Source: Allolobophora icterica (Eukaryota > Annelida > Clitellata > Crassiclitellata > Lumbricidae). From it: 64,000 nucleotides of DNA. Shown here piece after piece: positions 12,751 to 24,291 of this stretch (position 1 is the stretch's first letter; each line of letters opens with the position of its first letter). Both the position numbers and the translations under genes were made by a program. The notes under the pieces were generated by a model. That model worked only from the letters and a program-made list of their open reading frames with translations. It was not told the origin of the DNA and ran no database searches. The DNA is taken from assembly GCA_963556255.1 (NCBI GenBank), contig OY744615.1:7003217-7067216 (forward strand), written 5' to 3'.

Positions 12751-13797
12751 TAATTACGCAACAGTTTCAGTGTCCATTGCTGGCTAATATGTTGCAGAAA
12801 AACACTCCCGCTCCACTTAAAACACTGCAGCTTTAATGTTTCATTAAATATGGATTTTATACACTATTTTAGACAAACTTGGGATTACTAGGAGATTACT
12901 TGCATGTTTCAGTTCATTCACATGTCATAATTTCAAATAATTTCCTTTCTGCATAAGCTAATAATTAATTATACAAAGGTACATAAAATATATGCAAAGA
13001 TATGAAAATAAAATTCTTGTAATTAAAAACAAGCATTTTGCTATTTGGGATTATGCTAACATACAACCCTCACATCACAAAATAAAAACATTATAATGTC
13101 ATTTATATTAAACATATATTACACTACTATGCATGATTTCCGATGTTCTGCCAAAAACATGTTTTTCTAAAAGATTTTAGTCTGCTGATTTCAAAAATGA
13201 TATCCGTTTTTCTGTATCACATAGGGTTTTCTCGACATCTCCGCCGCATTTGACACCATTGATCACAGCCTTCTTCTTCTTCAACGACTATCTTCTTGGT
13301 TTGGCGTCTCTGATACTGCTCTACTCTGGTTCCAGTCCTACTTGTCTTCCCTGATCCTTCTCTGTTAAAGCCTCCAGCCACTGCTCACAACCCCTTCCTC
13401 TTTCCTGTGGTGTCCCTCAAGGCACCGTCCTGGGTCCACTACTTTTCATCCTTTATACTACTCCTCTAAATCACCTCATAAAATCCTCCTCTGTCGACCA
13501 CCATCTCTATGCAGATGACACCCAACTCTTCATATCCTTCTCCCCAGACACTTTTTCTACCGCCATCACACAACTACTCAACGTGGTTAACCTTATTTAA
13601 CAGTGGATGTCATCCAATCTCCTCTGCCTTAACCCTTCCAAAACTGAATTCATCACCCTAGGCCTTCCTGATCAAATCAAGAAAATCCCTGATCCTTCCA
13701 TAAACCTTTCGACTAACTCATCGTCTCTCACCTTCACCTCTGACTCCCCTGTTCGCAATCTTGGTGTTATTTTTGATCCACACCTCTCCTTCTCTAA

Positions 13798-15410
13798 GGC
13801 CAAAAAAATAATGGTGTGTTTCCGGTAACGCGACCGTGTCACTTTTTTGGCGCGACTCGGATAATTTTTGGAAAAAATTTTTTTTTCCTTAACCCATTTC
13901 GTGTCAGAGTTGCAGATTTCCGACAACTGAAACCTCACTTTCCGTGCCAGTGGTGCAGAATTGCGACATTATAGCAGACGACCGTGGGAACCAGCGGTCC
14001 TTCAATATTAATAAGAGCACCGTTAATTAGACCAACGAGATGCGTCGCCCGATGTGCAGACCTGCACGGGAAGGACTAAGATCTAAGGGTAATTAGAGCA
14101 ACAATTGGGCTGCAAGTTTCCCATGGTCAGTGTTTACAAATGTGGGAGGGTTGCGGAGATAATAGACCCGAAAGTCCGGAATTTTCCCACGGTAACGCGC
14201 AGCAACATCTACGATTATCGTACGTGCCATAGTAGAAGTAAAGCTTCCTTGAAAGTTTATAGCAACCAGCCTCAAGGTCAGCCTCAGCCTCCTAAGCAAC
14301 CAGCCCTGCCTAGGAGGAACAGTTGGTCGCAATGGCGACTGCTCGGTACCGGCCCGCTATTCCAGGGTCCTATATTCCGGGGGTCCGCTATTCTGAGAGT
14401 CCGCCGGAATATACATACATACAACATACATACATACAACATACATACATACATACATGCATACATAATGCATACATACATAAATGCATACATATACATA
14501 TACATTAATACACATATAAATGCACGCATATATACATACATACATACATACATGCATACATACATGCAAAATAAATGCATACATACATAAATGCATGCAT
14601 ACACATGTACATTAATACACATATAAATGCACACACACATACTTGCATACATACATACACACATACATACAACATACATACATACAATATACATACATAC
14701 ATACAACATACATACATAAATGCATACATACACATATACATTAATACACATAAATGCACATGTGCATACATACATGCACACATACATGCATACATACCTA
14801 CCTACATACATACATACATGCATACATAAATGCATACATACATACATAAATGCATACATACATACATAAATGCATACATACACATATAAATGCACACATA
14901 CATACATGCATACATACATACATGCATACATACAACAACATACATACATACATACAATATACATACATACAACGTACAATGTCATACATACATACATAAA
15001 TGCATACATACACATATACATTAATACACATATAAATGCACACATACATACATCATATATACATACATACAACATACACACATACAACATACATTAGACT
15101 ATCGTTGATGGCTGCCAGAAAACGATATCAATGAACTACACTTGTGAAAATATTAGCCTTCTAGCATACATAAAGAAAAATTTTTTAAATTTAATTTACT
15201 GACAGATAAGTTTAAAGAAAATTGAACTGTTTTTAGCAAGGTGTTTATTTAGTGACATCTTGTTCTCAAAACGTAAGAAAAACAAAATGGTGATACGGTC
15301 GCTATGAAATGGCATTGTATAAAAATATTTTTAAAAAAAATATTTTACTACCTACCTACCCAGTTTCTTAAAACTCTGTTACCGGAAACACACCATTATT
15401 TTTTTTTGCC
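13798..15410. mobile_element. PIF/Harbinger-type non-autonomous DNA transposon nested in a LINE
   Basis: About 31-bp terminal inverted repeats, GGC(C) followed by an A-tract and TAATGGTGTGTTTCCGGTAAC, begin at 13798 and end at 15410. They are flanked by the 3-bp duplication TAA (13795-13797 and 15411-15413), the TWA target type typical of PIF/Harbinger. Removing the 1613-bp element and one TAA rejoins the LINE reading frame across the site, which confirms both boundaries. The interior has no recognisable transposase; 14404-15095 is a CATA-rich microsatellite. Confidence 0.85.
14404..15095. repeat. (CATA)n microsatellite inside the Harbinger-like element
   Basis: Imperfect tetranucleotide repeat with interruptions such as 'aatgcata' and 'ttaatacacatataaatgca' recurring at longer intervals. 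The long Met-Tyr-Val-Cys open frames through it are repeat artefacts. Confidence 0.95.
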
Positions 15411-16060
15411 TAACCACATCTCCAACCTCTCGCGCTCCTGCTTCCTGCACATTCGTGACCTCCGACGCATATGACCCATGCTCGACCTTAAAACTGCCTC
15501 CACCATTGCTATCTCAATTGTTCATTCAAAGCTTGATTACTGCAATTCTCTTTTTCTCAACCTTGAATCCACTCAAATCAAGCATCTACAGCTTATCCAA
15601 AACTCACTAGCCAGAGCTGTCACTAGAACGCCCAAACATCATCATATCACTCCCATCCTCAAATCACTCCATTGGTTAAAAATCCCAGAGCGAATCCACT
15701 ACAAAGTTCTATCACTAACCTACAACTCCCTACAAATATTCCCAGCCCAAGTAACTTCGTGATCTTTTCACCACTCCGACCCGATCATCGTCCTATCTCA
15801 GTCTTTCTCGACCCCCAGTCACTACTCACCTCAAGTTCTCCAACCGAGCCATTTCCATCACAGCACCACGCCTCTGGAATGATCTCCCTCCTGAATTCCG
15901 CAGTTTCTCAGTGCCTCCATCATCATTGCTACCCGTCCTTCATCCTCCTCCTCTTGTTCCTCTATCTATCACCCCCCGGACTTTCCACTCAGAACTGAAG
16001 TCTCACCTTTTCAAATACTCCTACCCTGACTCATCATACTTCGCCTTCCAATTCTTCTCG

Positions 16061-18010
16061 CCGTAAACGACACCCGCCTTGACAGCTACTCTGCCTCTCC
16101 TGATCTGGTACCCTGGAATCGGACTTGGACCTCTTTTGGACTACTGTCTGGAAACCCCCTTTGATTTGGTGGACTATTGCTGGATGATGAACAGAGATTG
16201 TTCGTCAGAGGAAGAACACGCAAGAAAATCTAAGAAAAGACGTTTCTGTCCCTAAGACGGTTTATGTCTCGGTTTCATTGTATACAAGATTTTGCCATTT
16301 GTATATAATTATTGTAAACATCTGGGCACTGTCATCTGTTTCTAAGATTTTGACATCAGGGACTTTTATAAACCTTTCTTATAAATTTTTTCTGCAGTGT
16401 ATCAAAGAGAAAATAATTTCTCAGTATTGTAAAATTCAATAAACTTATAATTTGATTTGTACGAAATTATGACGTGATGGCCAAATTTCATCAACATATT
16501 TGAAATCAGGATGTCAGAATTGTATAAAATCAGTAAATATAAATCAGACATCTAATTCTTTCTTTTAAAATGCATAGCAGTGTTATCTAATTCATACAGT
16601 CATTACCGGTCAACAATCTTTCGGTAGGAAATAAACTGAGCGTTATGGCCGTTCAGTAGGCTAAATAAATCACAGTTGACCATCTGTGTCCATGGACCTA
16701 GGCGACATCCATACAAGAAGTACCAAAAATCAATACGTACACACGAAGAAGTAATGGTAAAAGTAAAACGTAAGACTTCTTAAATGCTCGACTTACATTA
16801 TTAATTTACGCATTCACACGAGTTATAAAGAACGGTGCATAACAAGGAACTGGTCTAATGTTCCTCGGTATGACTAAACAACCATCGTTGAGGCAGAATA
16901 AAACATTGACCTCAAATCATAATTTTTAGCAACTCTCTTATTAACCTAGATGCAATTTTTTCGTGTTTTGTCCACTAAATTATATGCATAGAGTTAAAGA
17001 ATCTAACCAGGTTTGGCATTAAAGTCGAATTTCCCGTAATCTAGTTTATAGTACCGTCATCGCCACAAAATGGCGATCGATGAATGTGTCTCATTACAAT
17101 GAAATGGCAGCTGGAATTTTTTCAAAGTACAGCCTGCCATCTAGCGAATACATTTTAAAGTGCTAAAGCAACCAAGATTTTAAGTAAGTAAGTAAGTATA
17201 TATTCTGCTGCTTACTCTGGTGACCCCAGGAACAACAGGTGGATCAATCACACGCCCCGCCGGCCCCCAGTCCCTCTGACAATCATCTCCTGTGTCTTTG
17301 TTTTATTAAGTTTAAGGTTGCATGAAGCAGCCCAATTTGTTACATGGACGTATATATTATGTAATTATTAACAGACCTATTACTATTAGGCCCTATGTAC
17401 ATTGCAGTGGACTAGAAAGCAAGAAGTAAACAGAATTCTGGAGATCTGGCTCATTACCTGTTCGCCCAATATTTCAACCAACGTGATATCAAAAGCTGCA
17501 CGTAATTAAAACACTCCCGTACACAAAGTTAAGCGTGAGCTAGGCCTAAAACACAAACCCTAACTAACCTTAAACGCAACCGGATTTGTACACCTGACGA
17601 TGGAAACATCACTTGTTGTTTTTCATCTACGCTGCAACGCAGTCGAGGAACTCTGAACATGATGTCATCTGCCATTAACTGTAGATGGAAATCTGTTGGT
17701 TGGTTGCACATGTATGTGCAAGAGCTAAACACTTTCAACTTTTCGATTTCGCTGAGTCATACTTTGTTGCTGACTGAACGCTCAGTTCTCAATGTTATTT
17801 AAATCGATTTGGCTACCTTAAACAACGCCTCGGATTAATTTCTCTTGAAACTGAACTATATACTCGTAAGTTCATCAATTCATTCAATCAGAGCATTTAT
17901 ACAGCAACTCTCTAAAATAATTACTCAGAGGCACCCGTGTACAATCTAATTATAATTACAACTACCTCCAGACTGTTCTAAAGCAGCGTTATAATTATGG
18001 CTGTCTATAG
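16061..18010. other. Intergenic or intronic sequence, no exon recognised
   Basis: AT-rich DNA with an (AAGT)n run near 17186. If the DEG/ENaC gene starting at 18011 has 5' exons in the window, they should be here. A stretch near 17650-17690 is Cys- and Trp-containing but not convincing. Confidence 0.5.
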
Positions 18011-18109
18011 GTTGCTTTGCATGATCCACGCGACCAACCAATTGTGTCGGATTTTGGATTCAGAGTCGGAACTGGCGTTTCAACATCCGTCTCATTTTCA
18101 CTCAGAAAC
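18011..18109 (+). CDS. DEG/ENaC exon (extracellular palm/knuckle segment)
   Basis: 33 codons, acceptor 'gtctatag', donor AAC/gtaagt, phase 0 at both ends. Contains 'LHDPRDQPIVSDFGFRVGTG', the typical run before the finger domain of DEG/ENaC channels. Confidence 0.88.
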
Positions 18110-18397
18110 GTAAGTCAAACGTCAAAATATAACATAGGCCCCATCGCTTTAACACATAAATGTTTTATGACATTATGAGTGTAATATTTCTTTAGCTTAA
18201 AATTACGGACCTGTGTAGTTCCTGAAATGTTTCAGGCACATTTACATGTATGTCATTTCTAAAGCTTTCTCTAGTTCTGTTTGAAGAATGCTCAGGAATG
18301 TTTAATTCACAATCAACTGTTACACTACAACTTCCACCAAGCTATTCTATCTCTGCTTTTCGATTGCTAATATAAGAGTTCGGTCATTTATTTGTAG

Positions 18398-18527
18398 CTA
18401 TCCATGTTGCCTTACCGTTATGGAGATTGTCGTAAGGATGAAAACTACACGTACCAGAAGTGCGCACAGATATGCGCGAAGGATTTTGTATTTCCCTATT
18501 GTCATTGTCGACCACTTCAGTTCAACG
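18398..18527 (+). CDS. DEG/ENaC exon (cysteine-rich finger/thumb segment)
   Basis: 43 codons plus one base, acceptor 'tttgtag', donor G/gtagaa (weak). Contains 'LPYRYGDC', then 'CAQICAKDFVFPYCHCRPL', matching the conserved disulfide-rich thumb. Phase 1 at the donor fits the next exon. Confidence 0.88.
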
Positions 18528-18999
18528 GTAGAATTGAACAAAATGTTTCATAGTTATAATTTAATTTCAGCATGTGAATAAGTGAGTGTGTATGTGTGCA
18601 TGTGTGACAGAGCCTATAAATTGACATCTGAGTTTATTCTTTGCATATCTACCGAAAATACTACCCAACTGAATGCAATTAGGCCTACTGCCTGTTGGAT
18701 CATTCGAGCAGCGACATCGATCGCCAGTCTAAGGTCGTAAACTGTCTAACATTATCACATCGGGTTCGCAAACACCTTCTGTATGTATCTAAGAATGTAG
18801 GAATGTAGGCCTATTATGTGTGTATGTGCGTGTACTTATCTGCAAATTTACTATAGCGCCTTATGAGTAATGTAAAAAATGCGCAGAAGAAAACTCTTCA
18901 ATAAGCGAACAGTGATGATTGTTAGCAGATCCTGGACTGTGTACCGCGGTATGTATATATGCTTGAATGTGTAGGTAAGTATGCATTTAACTATTCAAC
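18528..18999. other. Intron sequence of the DEG/ENaC locus
   Basis: Start of a roughly 4.6-kb intron that holds several mobile-element relics. No exon seen here. Confidence 0.6.
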
Positions 19000-19358
19000 C
19001 TGGGATTAAGATTGCTAAAGGGATATGAAGCGGCAACGCGTCAGCCAATCAGAGCTCGTCTTTTCTGATGCATCGCAGGCGATGTTTGTGGCTTCATCCG
19101 GGTACTTAGCAGGGGATGATTTGAAATAAATACAGCACACAGCATCGGTCTAGACGTTTTTTTTTAGCGATTTACAGTTAGGGACATAATTATGCGTTTT
19201 CTTATTAATAAAAGTCGTTTTTATTTAGTTATAACGTCCGCTGTAAGCGACCCATGTTTGACTACAAGGGTACCGGAAGTAGAACTCAGCCACACACATA
19301 ATCTAGACCAAAGACACTATATTCATCAGCTTCATATCCCTTGCAATCTTAGTCCCAG
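19000..19358. mobile_element. MITE with about 40-bp terminal inverted repeats
   Basis: Left end CTGGGATTAAGATTGC and the inverse of the right end (CTGGGACTAAGATTGC) match for roughly 40 bp with a few differences. The 7-bp direct repeat ATTCAAC flanks the element on both sides (18993-18999 and 19359-19365). It is 359 bp long with no coding capacity. Superfamily uncertain; a hAT-like 8-bp duplication with one mismatch is possible. Confidence 0.75.
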
Positions 19359-19499
19359 ATTCAACTAATCAAAAGAGAGCTTTTCAGGTATATTTAAGAT
19401 GCATGCTCATGGAATCATATACAATTGAAGCGAGTCTCACCTGAAATAATCCCGAATATGATTTGTTGCGTGATTGAAAGCCAGTGAAGTTTCTCTGAC

Positions 19500-20030
19500 A
19501 TTTAATCCTGAGCCAAATCGATTACTGCAATGTCGCCTTTGCCGGCTTCCCACGGCGCTGTAGGCTATCATTCGTCTTCAGGCGATCATCAACGCTGCTG
19601 CCCGTCTGATCATGAGATTTAAAATGTTCGGCCACATGCAATCGCGATACAAAATCAGCTTCAGTGGCTCAAACTTGCCTTCTGCTGTACTAATATCTCA
19701 GTAACTGCGCACCCCATTACACCTCGCAGACAGCATTTGGCCACAATCGGACTATCGCCTAAGCGGACTTTGAAGTTTGCAGCCGCGACCTATTAGGGTT
19801 AGTAGGTCGCGGTTGCAAACTTCAAAGTCCACTTATCTATTTGTGTCAGCAACTAAAACTAAAACTGGCGATCGGGTCTTTCGGGTAGCTGGCCCACGTG
19901 CCTGGAACAATCTTCCAGCGTCTATTCAGCAGGCTAAAAGCATTTATGTTTAGAAAACAGATAAAAACTCTACCTGCTGTTTAGCTCTTAGCATTTTAGC
20001 TGACAATCGAAGGTGTAAAGCATCCTAGAC
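19500..20030 (+). pseudogene. LINE C-terminal relic
   Basis: Degenerate reading contains 'INAAARLIMRF' and, in another frame, 'FRVAGPRAWNNLPASIQQ', the standard C-terminal motifs of L2/CR1-type reverse transcriptases. It is interrupted by a 35-bp-arm hairpin at 19761-19834. Confidence 0.7.
19761..19834. repeat. Near-perfect inverted repeat (hairpin) inside the LINE relic
   Basis: Arms 19761-19795 and 19800-19834 are complementary over 35 bp with three mismatches, separated by 4 bp. The arms are built on 'GGACTTTGAAGTTTGCA'. Confidence 0.9.
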
Positions 20031-20208
20031 GTAGCTTGCTCAGTAATTCATTTTCGATCCTCTAATCTTTGCCTTCTCTGGAAAACCATAAACCAACTCC
20101 TCCATTGGAACTCCTCCAACCCACTTCAAACTCCTCCAAACTCTGTTCCATCTTCTTCAATAGCTGAATCGTTCTGCTCTTTTTTCTCCGGCAGAATTTC
20201 TACCCTCC

Positions 20209-20333
<125 letters not shown>

Positions 20334-20599
20334 CACTTCTTTCCAAAACCACCATCGAATCACCTTCAGGTGCTCCCTCCTCTACTCATGATTCTCTGCC
20401 TTTCCTCCTCGATCATCATTTTCTGCCTTCCTACAGCATCAGAGACTGAAGTATCCTATATATTACAATCTCTCCCAAACAAGCAGTATATACCAGTAAC
20501 CTCCTAACTGAAAGACTGTGCATCTATCCTTGTTCCGATCATTTCCAAAATAATCAACCTCTCCTAATCTACTGGAAATCTCCCTCTCTTTTTCAAACA

Positions 20600-22080
20600 C
20601 TCTTTAGTTACTCCACCCCTCACGAAACCATCAATGGATAAAGAAATCCATTCCAACTACCGACCTGTCTCTAAGCTGTCATTCGTCCCTTCACTAACTG
20701 ACTATGGGTTCAGTCAGTTCGTTTAGTCCTACCATTAGTCCATCGGAACGTATAGTCCTGTATCGGATAAAATAATGACAGCCTGACTTCTAATTCACTC
20801 CTCAACCCACACCAGTCTGGTTTCACCAAGCGGCACTCAACTAAAACCCTACTCACTTCTGTTTATAATAAACTTGTTTCTGCCATCTCTCATAAACATG
20901 TCTCTTCTGTCTACCTCCTTAGTATTTCTACAGCCTACGATGCCATCGATCACAACATCTTGCATCGAGAGGAAAGCAGTGTCAGTTAAACTGCACTAGG
21001 TTGACAGTCTTTAAATACTGTCAACCTGGTGCAGTTTTACTGACACTGCTTTCCTCTCGATTCAGTCCTATCTCTGTTCTCGCTCATTCTCCTTTAAAAA
21101 AAATCGGAATCCTCATCCCAATCATGCCTTCTCACCTGCGCTGTTCCGCAAGGTATTTTCGTAAGCCCCTTTTGTTCCTTCTTTACACTACTCCACACAG
21201 CTCACTCATCTTAGTACCATCAGTTGATCATCACCTATATGCTGACGACACCCAACTATTCATCTCTATTCATCTTTTTCTCTCCAAACAGTTTCTCCCA
21301 TTTCATAGATCATCTTTTCCTCGTGGTTACCCAAATCTCCTGCTGGATGACATCATATCTCCTGAGCCTGAATCCGTCCAAGACTGAATTAATACGTATA
21401 CTTAGAGGTTTGCGGGACCAACTCAAGAAAATTCCAGATCCCTCTATTTCGCTCAACCTTGACTCTGCATCCACCCACACATTCACTGTCAATTCTACTG
21501 TCAGCAACCTAGGTGGATGTTTGAATACATCGCCCATCTTTCCCGCTCCTGCTTCATGCATATCCGTGATCATCGGAGAATCTGCCCTATGCTCGATTTC
21601 AAAACTGCATCCACAATCACTACATCTATAGTTCACGCTAAATTAGACTACTGCAACTCGCTATTTCTGAACATAGACATCACCTAAATAAACCGCCTCG
21701 AAGCTATTCAGAATGCCTTCGCCCGTGCTGTGACTAAAACCCCCAAGTGCCATCACATCACTCCTGTCTTCAAATCTCTCCACTGGCTTAAAATACTCGA
21801 ACGAATAGATTACAAAGTCATATCACTCACCTACAATACACTCCAATCCTCCCAGCCCTCCTTCCTATTTTGGTCAGCTGTTCACGGTCCAACCACTTCC
21901 CTCAACCCGCTCCTGTTCTGCTGTAACACTTCGCCTTTCCGTTACCACATCACTAAATTTGCGAATCGCTCCACAGCCATAGCTGTCCCATCTCTCTGGA
22001 ACAAACTCTCATCAATACTATGAGATATACCAGATCCATCCTAGGAACTCACCAAAACCACACCTCTTGCTATCTCTCCA
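20600..22080 (+). pseudogene. Non-LTR retrotransposon RT relic
   Basis: The same family as the element at 13222-16060. It reads the RT start ('NYRPVSKLSF' near 20657), 'SGFTKRHSTKTLL', 'AYDAIDH' as motif A, a degenerate ADD box, 'SLNPSKTELIRI', and C-terminal 'HWLKILERIDYKVISLTYNT'. Many stops and frame changes are present. A 44-bp-arm palindrome (20965-21060) sits just after motif A. It lies in the DEG/ENaC intron in the same orientation as that gene. Confidence 0.85.
20965..21060. repeat. 44-bp inverted repeat (hairpin) inside the LINE RT
   Basis: Arms 20965-21008 and 21017-21060 pair over 44 bp with two mismatches around an 8-bp spacer. The arms contain 'GAGGAAAGCAGTGTCAGT'. Confidence 0.92.
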
Positions 22081-22165
22081 TAGGTATTTCACTCAAAACT
22101 TAAAACACTGCTCTTTCACAAATCCTATCCCGATTCTTCCTCGTGCCCTTACCTCCCTCGCCGTC

Positions 22166-22350
22166 TCAACCCCAAACACCAGCCACCTTAGCCGTCTGAC
22201 TCTCTACCTGATCGACCCCTTTGGATCTTGACGTGGAACCGATTTCACTATCAGTAAGTATGGAACCGGGTGGTGTGGTATGCATAGTAAACAGGAGAGG
22301 GACCAGTACAGAATCCTGTGGAACATCGCAGTTCATGACAGGATGATGCA
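22166..22350 (-). pseudogene. Short LINE RT fragment, opposite strand
   Basis: Minus-strand reading 'CDVPQDSVLVPLLFTM' is a decayed version of the RT '[13 protein letters not shown]' motif. The fragment is isolated, with no adjacent RT motif recognised. Confidence 0.55.
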
Positions 22351-23091
22351 TTAAAGACAGTAATCGATGCAAAAAACATGAAGAAATGGCTCTATATCAC
22401 AGACTGTGTTGTTATGATCCATATCTGACGTAATGGACAGCAGTCTGGCATCGGAGGAGTTTACACGCTAAGTCATGGATAGACAGATGCCGTCATGAAG
22501 AGCATCCCGTTACGAACGGTCAGAGATTCGCGATTGACTTGATCCTTCACTGATGTCTCAGCGCACCTGGAGCCATTGCATATCACGTTTTGTTCATCGA
22601 CGTGGAACTTGATCATGTCAAGCCAGTTGGCGTGTTTGCAGCTATTGTGGCTTTCTCATGCAATTCACATATCCGAAGTGGCTAATTTCATGCGCAAATT
22701 ATGCCATCTATCGAGTTACGACTACCCACACCCAGAGCCTTCGTTGTGTAATTTAGTATAATACGGTAAAAAGAACAACAATAAGGCAGTTTTCTGACTG
22801 TAAAATTTGTCCAACGATAGATTAGTTAGAAATGAAGTTATTGCTTTGCCAGTCATAAATTAAACTCGTTTCGGTGACATGGCAACAGAATTATGTTAAT
22901 AAAATCAACTGTTAGTGGTTGATAGGTCCACATATGTTGATGTACACAGAAACCACAGAAATTTCTGCTATCACATTTAGACTGAATAGCTTGCAATACA
23001 GCTAATGACTCATCAATCCGTCAATAATGTAGGCCCCCTGTAATTATTAGATGAGGTCTATATTTTAGCCATTTTGTGCAATTAGATACAG
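22351..23091. other. Intron sequence, nothing recognised
   Basis: AT-rich sequence up to the splice acceptor 'gatacag' at 23091. No further coding segment seen. Confidence 0.6.
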
Positions 23092-23335
23092 GACCAGTGT
23101 GCTCTATTGATCAGTTCTACTCTTGCGTGTCAAAAACCACAAGATTGTGGGTTACTTCTGGCGCATCCGGCAGATGCGATTGTCCTCTCCAATGTCATCT
23201 ACCCACATATCCGTATTCAGTCTCAACAAGTCTCCTCTGTCAGAGCATTTCCTTAACTACGTATCGCGAAGGTCGAAATTCAAGGGACGGAATCTGACGA
23301 TGTCGAAACTAAGCAAGGAACTCGTCTACGTGCTG
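23092..23335 (+). CDS. DEG/ENaC exon (wrist side of extracellular domain), frameshifted
   Basis: The acceptor 'gatacag' joins in phase to the exon ending at 18527. The first frame gives 'VCSIDQFYSCVSKTT' and 'CDCPLQCHLPTYPYSVST'. From about 23224-23232 the homologous reading moves to another frame ('SPLSEHFLNYVSRRS', 'NLTMSKLSKELVYVL'), so one base is extra or two are missing. The coding text stops abruptly at about 23335, where a retroelement begins. Confidence 0.82.
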
Positions 23336-24084
23336 TCACTCGTCTGCGTGCTGTCACCGGCCATTTTGGTCGCGTGATAGCCCTTCGTGTTATTTCGACC
23401 GATATGTTCATCTGTAGGCAGTACTCGCTCAGTATCTTTGGAAATTTTGGAGTGCTCTACTTCTAGGCTCGCATACCGGACATTTCCGTTGGCTTTGCCG
23501 TCGATTTGGAACGTTTGAGAGACTTTTATTCGCGAGTCGTCTTGTCACGTGATGTACAGTTGAGTCAAGCCGTACGCCTCTCCGCCTGTACGCTGCCTGA
23601 AGCCGAACGTGTACATCTTGGTGAAGGACGGCTGGAAGGACATGGCCTACTGGAATTACCCTCAACTGTGAGTCATCACCAGTGTACAATCTATAGACCG
23701 ACACACGTGAAGAATGCTTTCTCAGCGTTCCCTACGCGCTGCTTCGACGTCTAGCCTGGTATGCGACATCTTCCACCAGTGAGGGGGCTGCTTGTTGACA
23801 GTGTCTCGTGTGTACGAGCGCTGTCACCCTTCGCCGCCGCTCTGCCTCAGAGACTCTGAACACGTATACCATCCGTCAGCTGTCAATGGGAATCCGTGGC
23901 TGGTTCCTCGTGTTTGCGTGGATTCGCCACTGGTGACTCTTCTCAGTTTACTGTGCATTGTTTTCTTACATAACACATTCGGTCTTAACGACATTGTTTT
24001 AACATCTAACGCAGAGAGCGCCTCTGAGTAGATATCTTGAAGGGGCGCTATATAAATGTCTGATAAATAAATAATAAATACCTG
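23336..24084 (+). mobile_element. Retroelement insertion inside the DEG/ENaC last exon
   Basis: About 750 bp separates 'ELVYVL' from 'DIFYSQLSYV', which would otherwise be contiguous in frame. The right end is an L2/CR1-like 3' terminus: 'gagcgcctctgag', 'gcgctatataaat' and an AATA-type tail at about 24062-24080. The same terminus type ends the LINEs at 48183, 58920 and 63745. The origin of the left 450 bp is not recognised. A CTG triplet is present at both junctions, but a clear target-site duplication is not. Confidence 0.7.
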
Positions 24085-24291
24085 GATATATTCTACTCTC
24101 AACTGAGTTACGTTGACATCCAAACGACTCCAGCCTACGATGTCCTAACACTGGTTTGCGACGTTGGAGGTGCCTTGGGACTGATTCTCGGAGGCACATT
24201 ACTTACTATTATTGAATTTTTCCAGTTCTTCGTCCAATTAACAAATGAATTTGTTACTTCTGCAAGGTTCGCTAAGATGCAACACCGTTGA
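24085..24291 (+). CDS. DEG/ENaC last exon: pre-TM2, second membrane helix, C-terminus
   Basis: 68 codons and a stop. 'AYDVLTLVCDVGGALGL' is the hallmark preceding the pore, followed by 'ILGGTLLTIIEFFQFF', the second membrane helix. The filter position normally G-A/S-S reads GGT, which would be unusual for a working channel. The short cytoplasmic tail ends 'RFAKMQHR'. No splice acceptor precedes it; a retroelement tail does. Confidence 0.87.
   Translation, partial: DIFYSQLSYVDIQTTPAYDVLTLVCDVGGALGLILGGTLLTIIEFFQFFVQLTNEFVTSARFAKMQHR

Larger units (their letters stand above)
13222..16060 (+). mobile_element. Non-LTR retrotransposon (RT region), split by a DNA transposon
   Basis: The first part (13222-13797) encodes a degenerate reverse transcriptase: an 'AAFDTIDH' motif A, a 'CGVPQG'-type motif in another frame, a YADD box near 13510, and 'LCLNPSKTEFITLGLPDQIK'. 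The ORF breaks at 13798, where an inserted element starts, and resumes at 15414 with 'HISNLSRSCF', 'SKLDYCNSLFLNLESTQIKH' and 'HWLKIPERIHYKVLSLTYN'. Several frameshifts and stops make it non-functional. It is a CR1/L2/Daphne-like jockey-superfamily element by recalled motifs. Related copies are at 20600-22080 and 53800-54790. Confidence 0.88.

Noticed and set aside
14284..15097. 268-codon Met-Tyr-Val-Cys ORF and overlapping frames
   Set aside because: Encoded by the CATA-type microsatellite inside a DNA transposon.
17633..17700. Candidate upstream DEG/ENaC exon with a Cys-Arg-Trp motif
   Set aside because: No good splice sites in the right phase and too little family signal.
23824..24199. 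Two minus-strand ORFs opposite the channel locus
   Set aside because: Shadows crossing a LINE 3' end and a real plus-strand exon.
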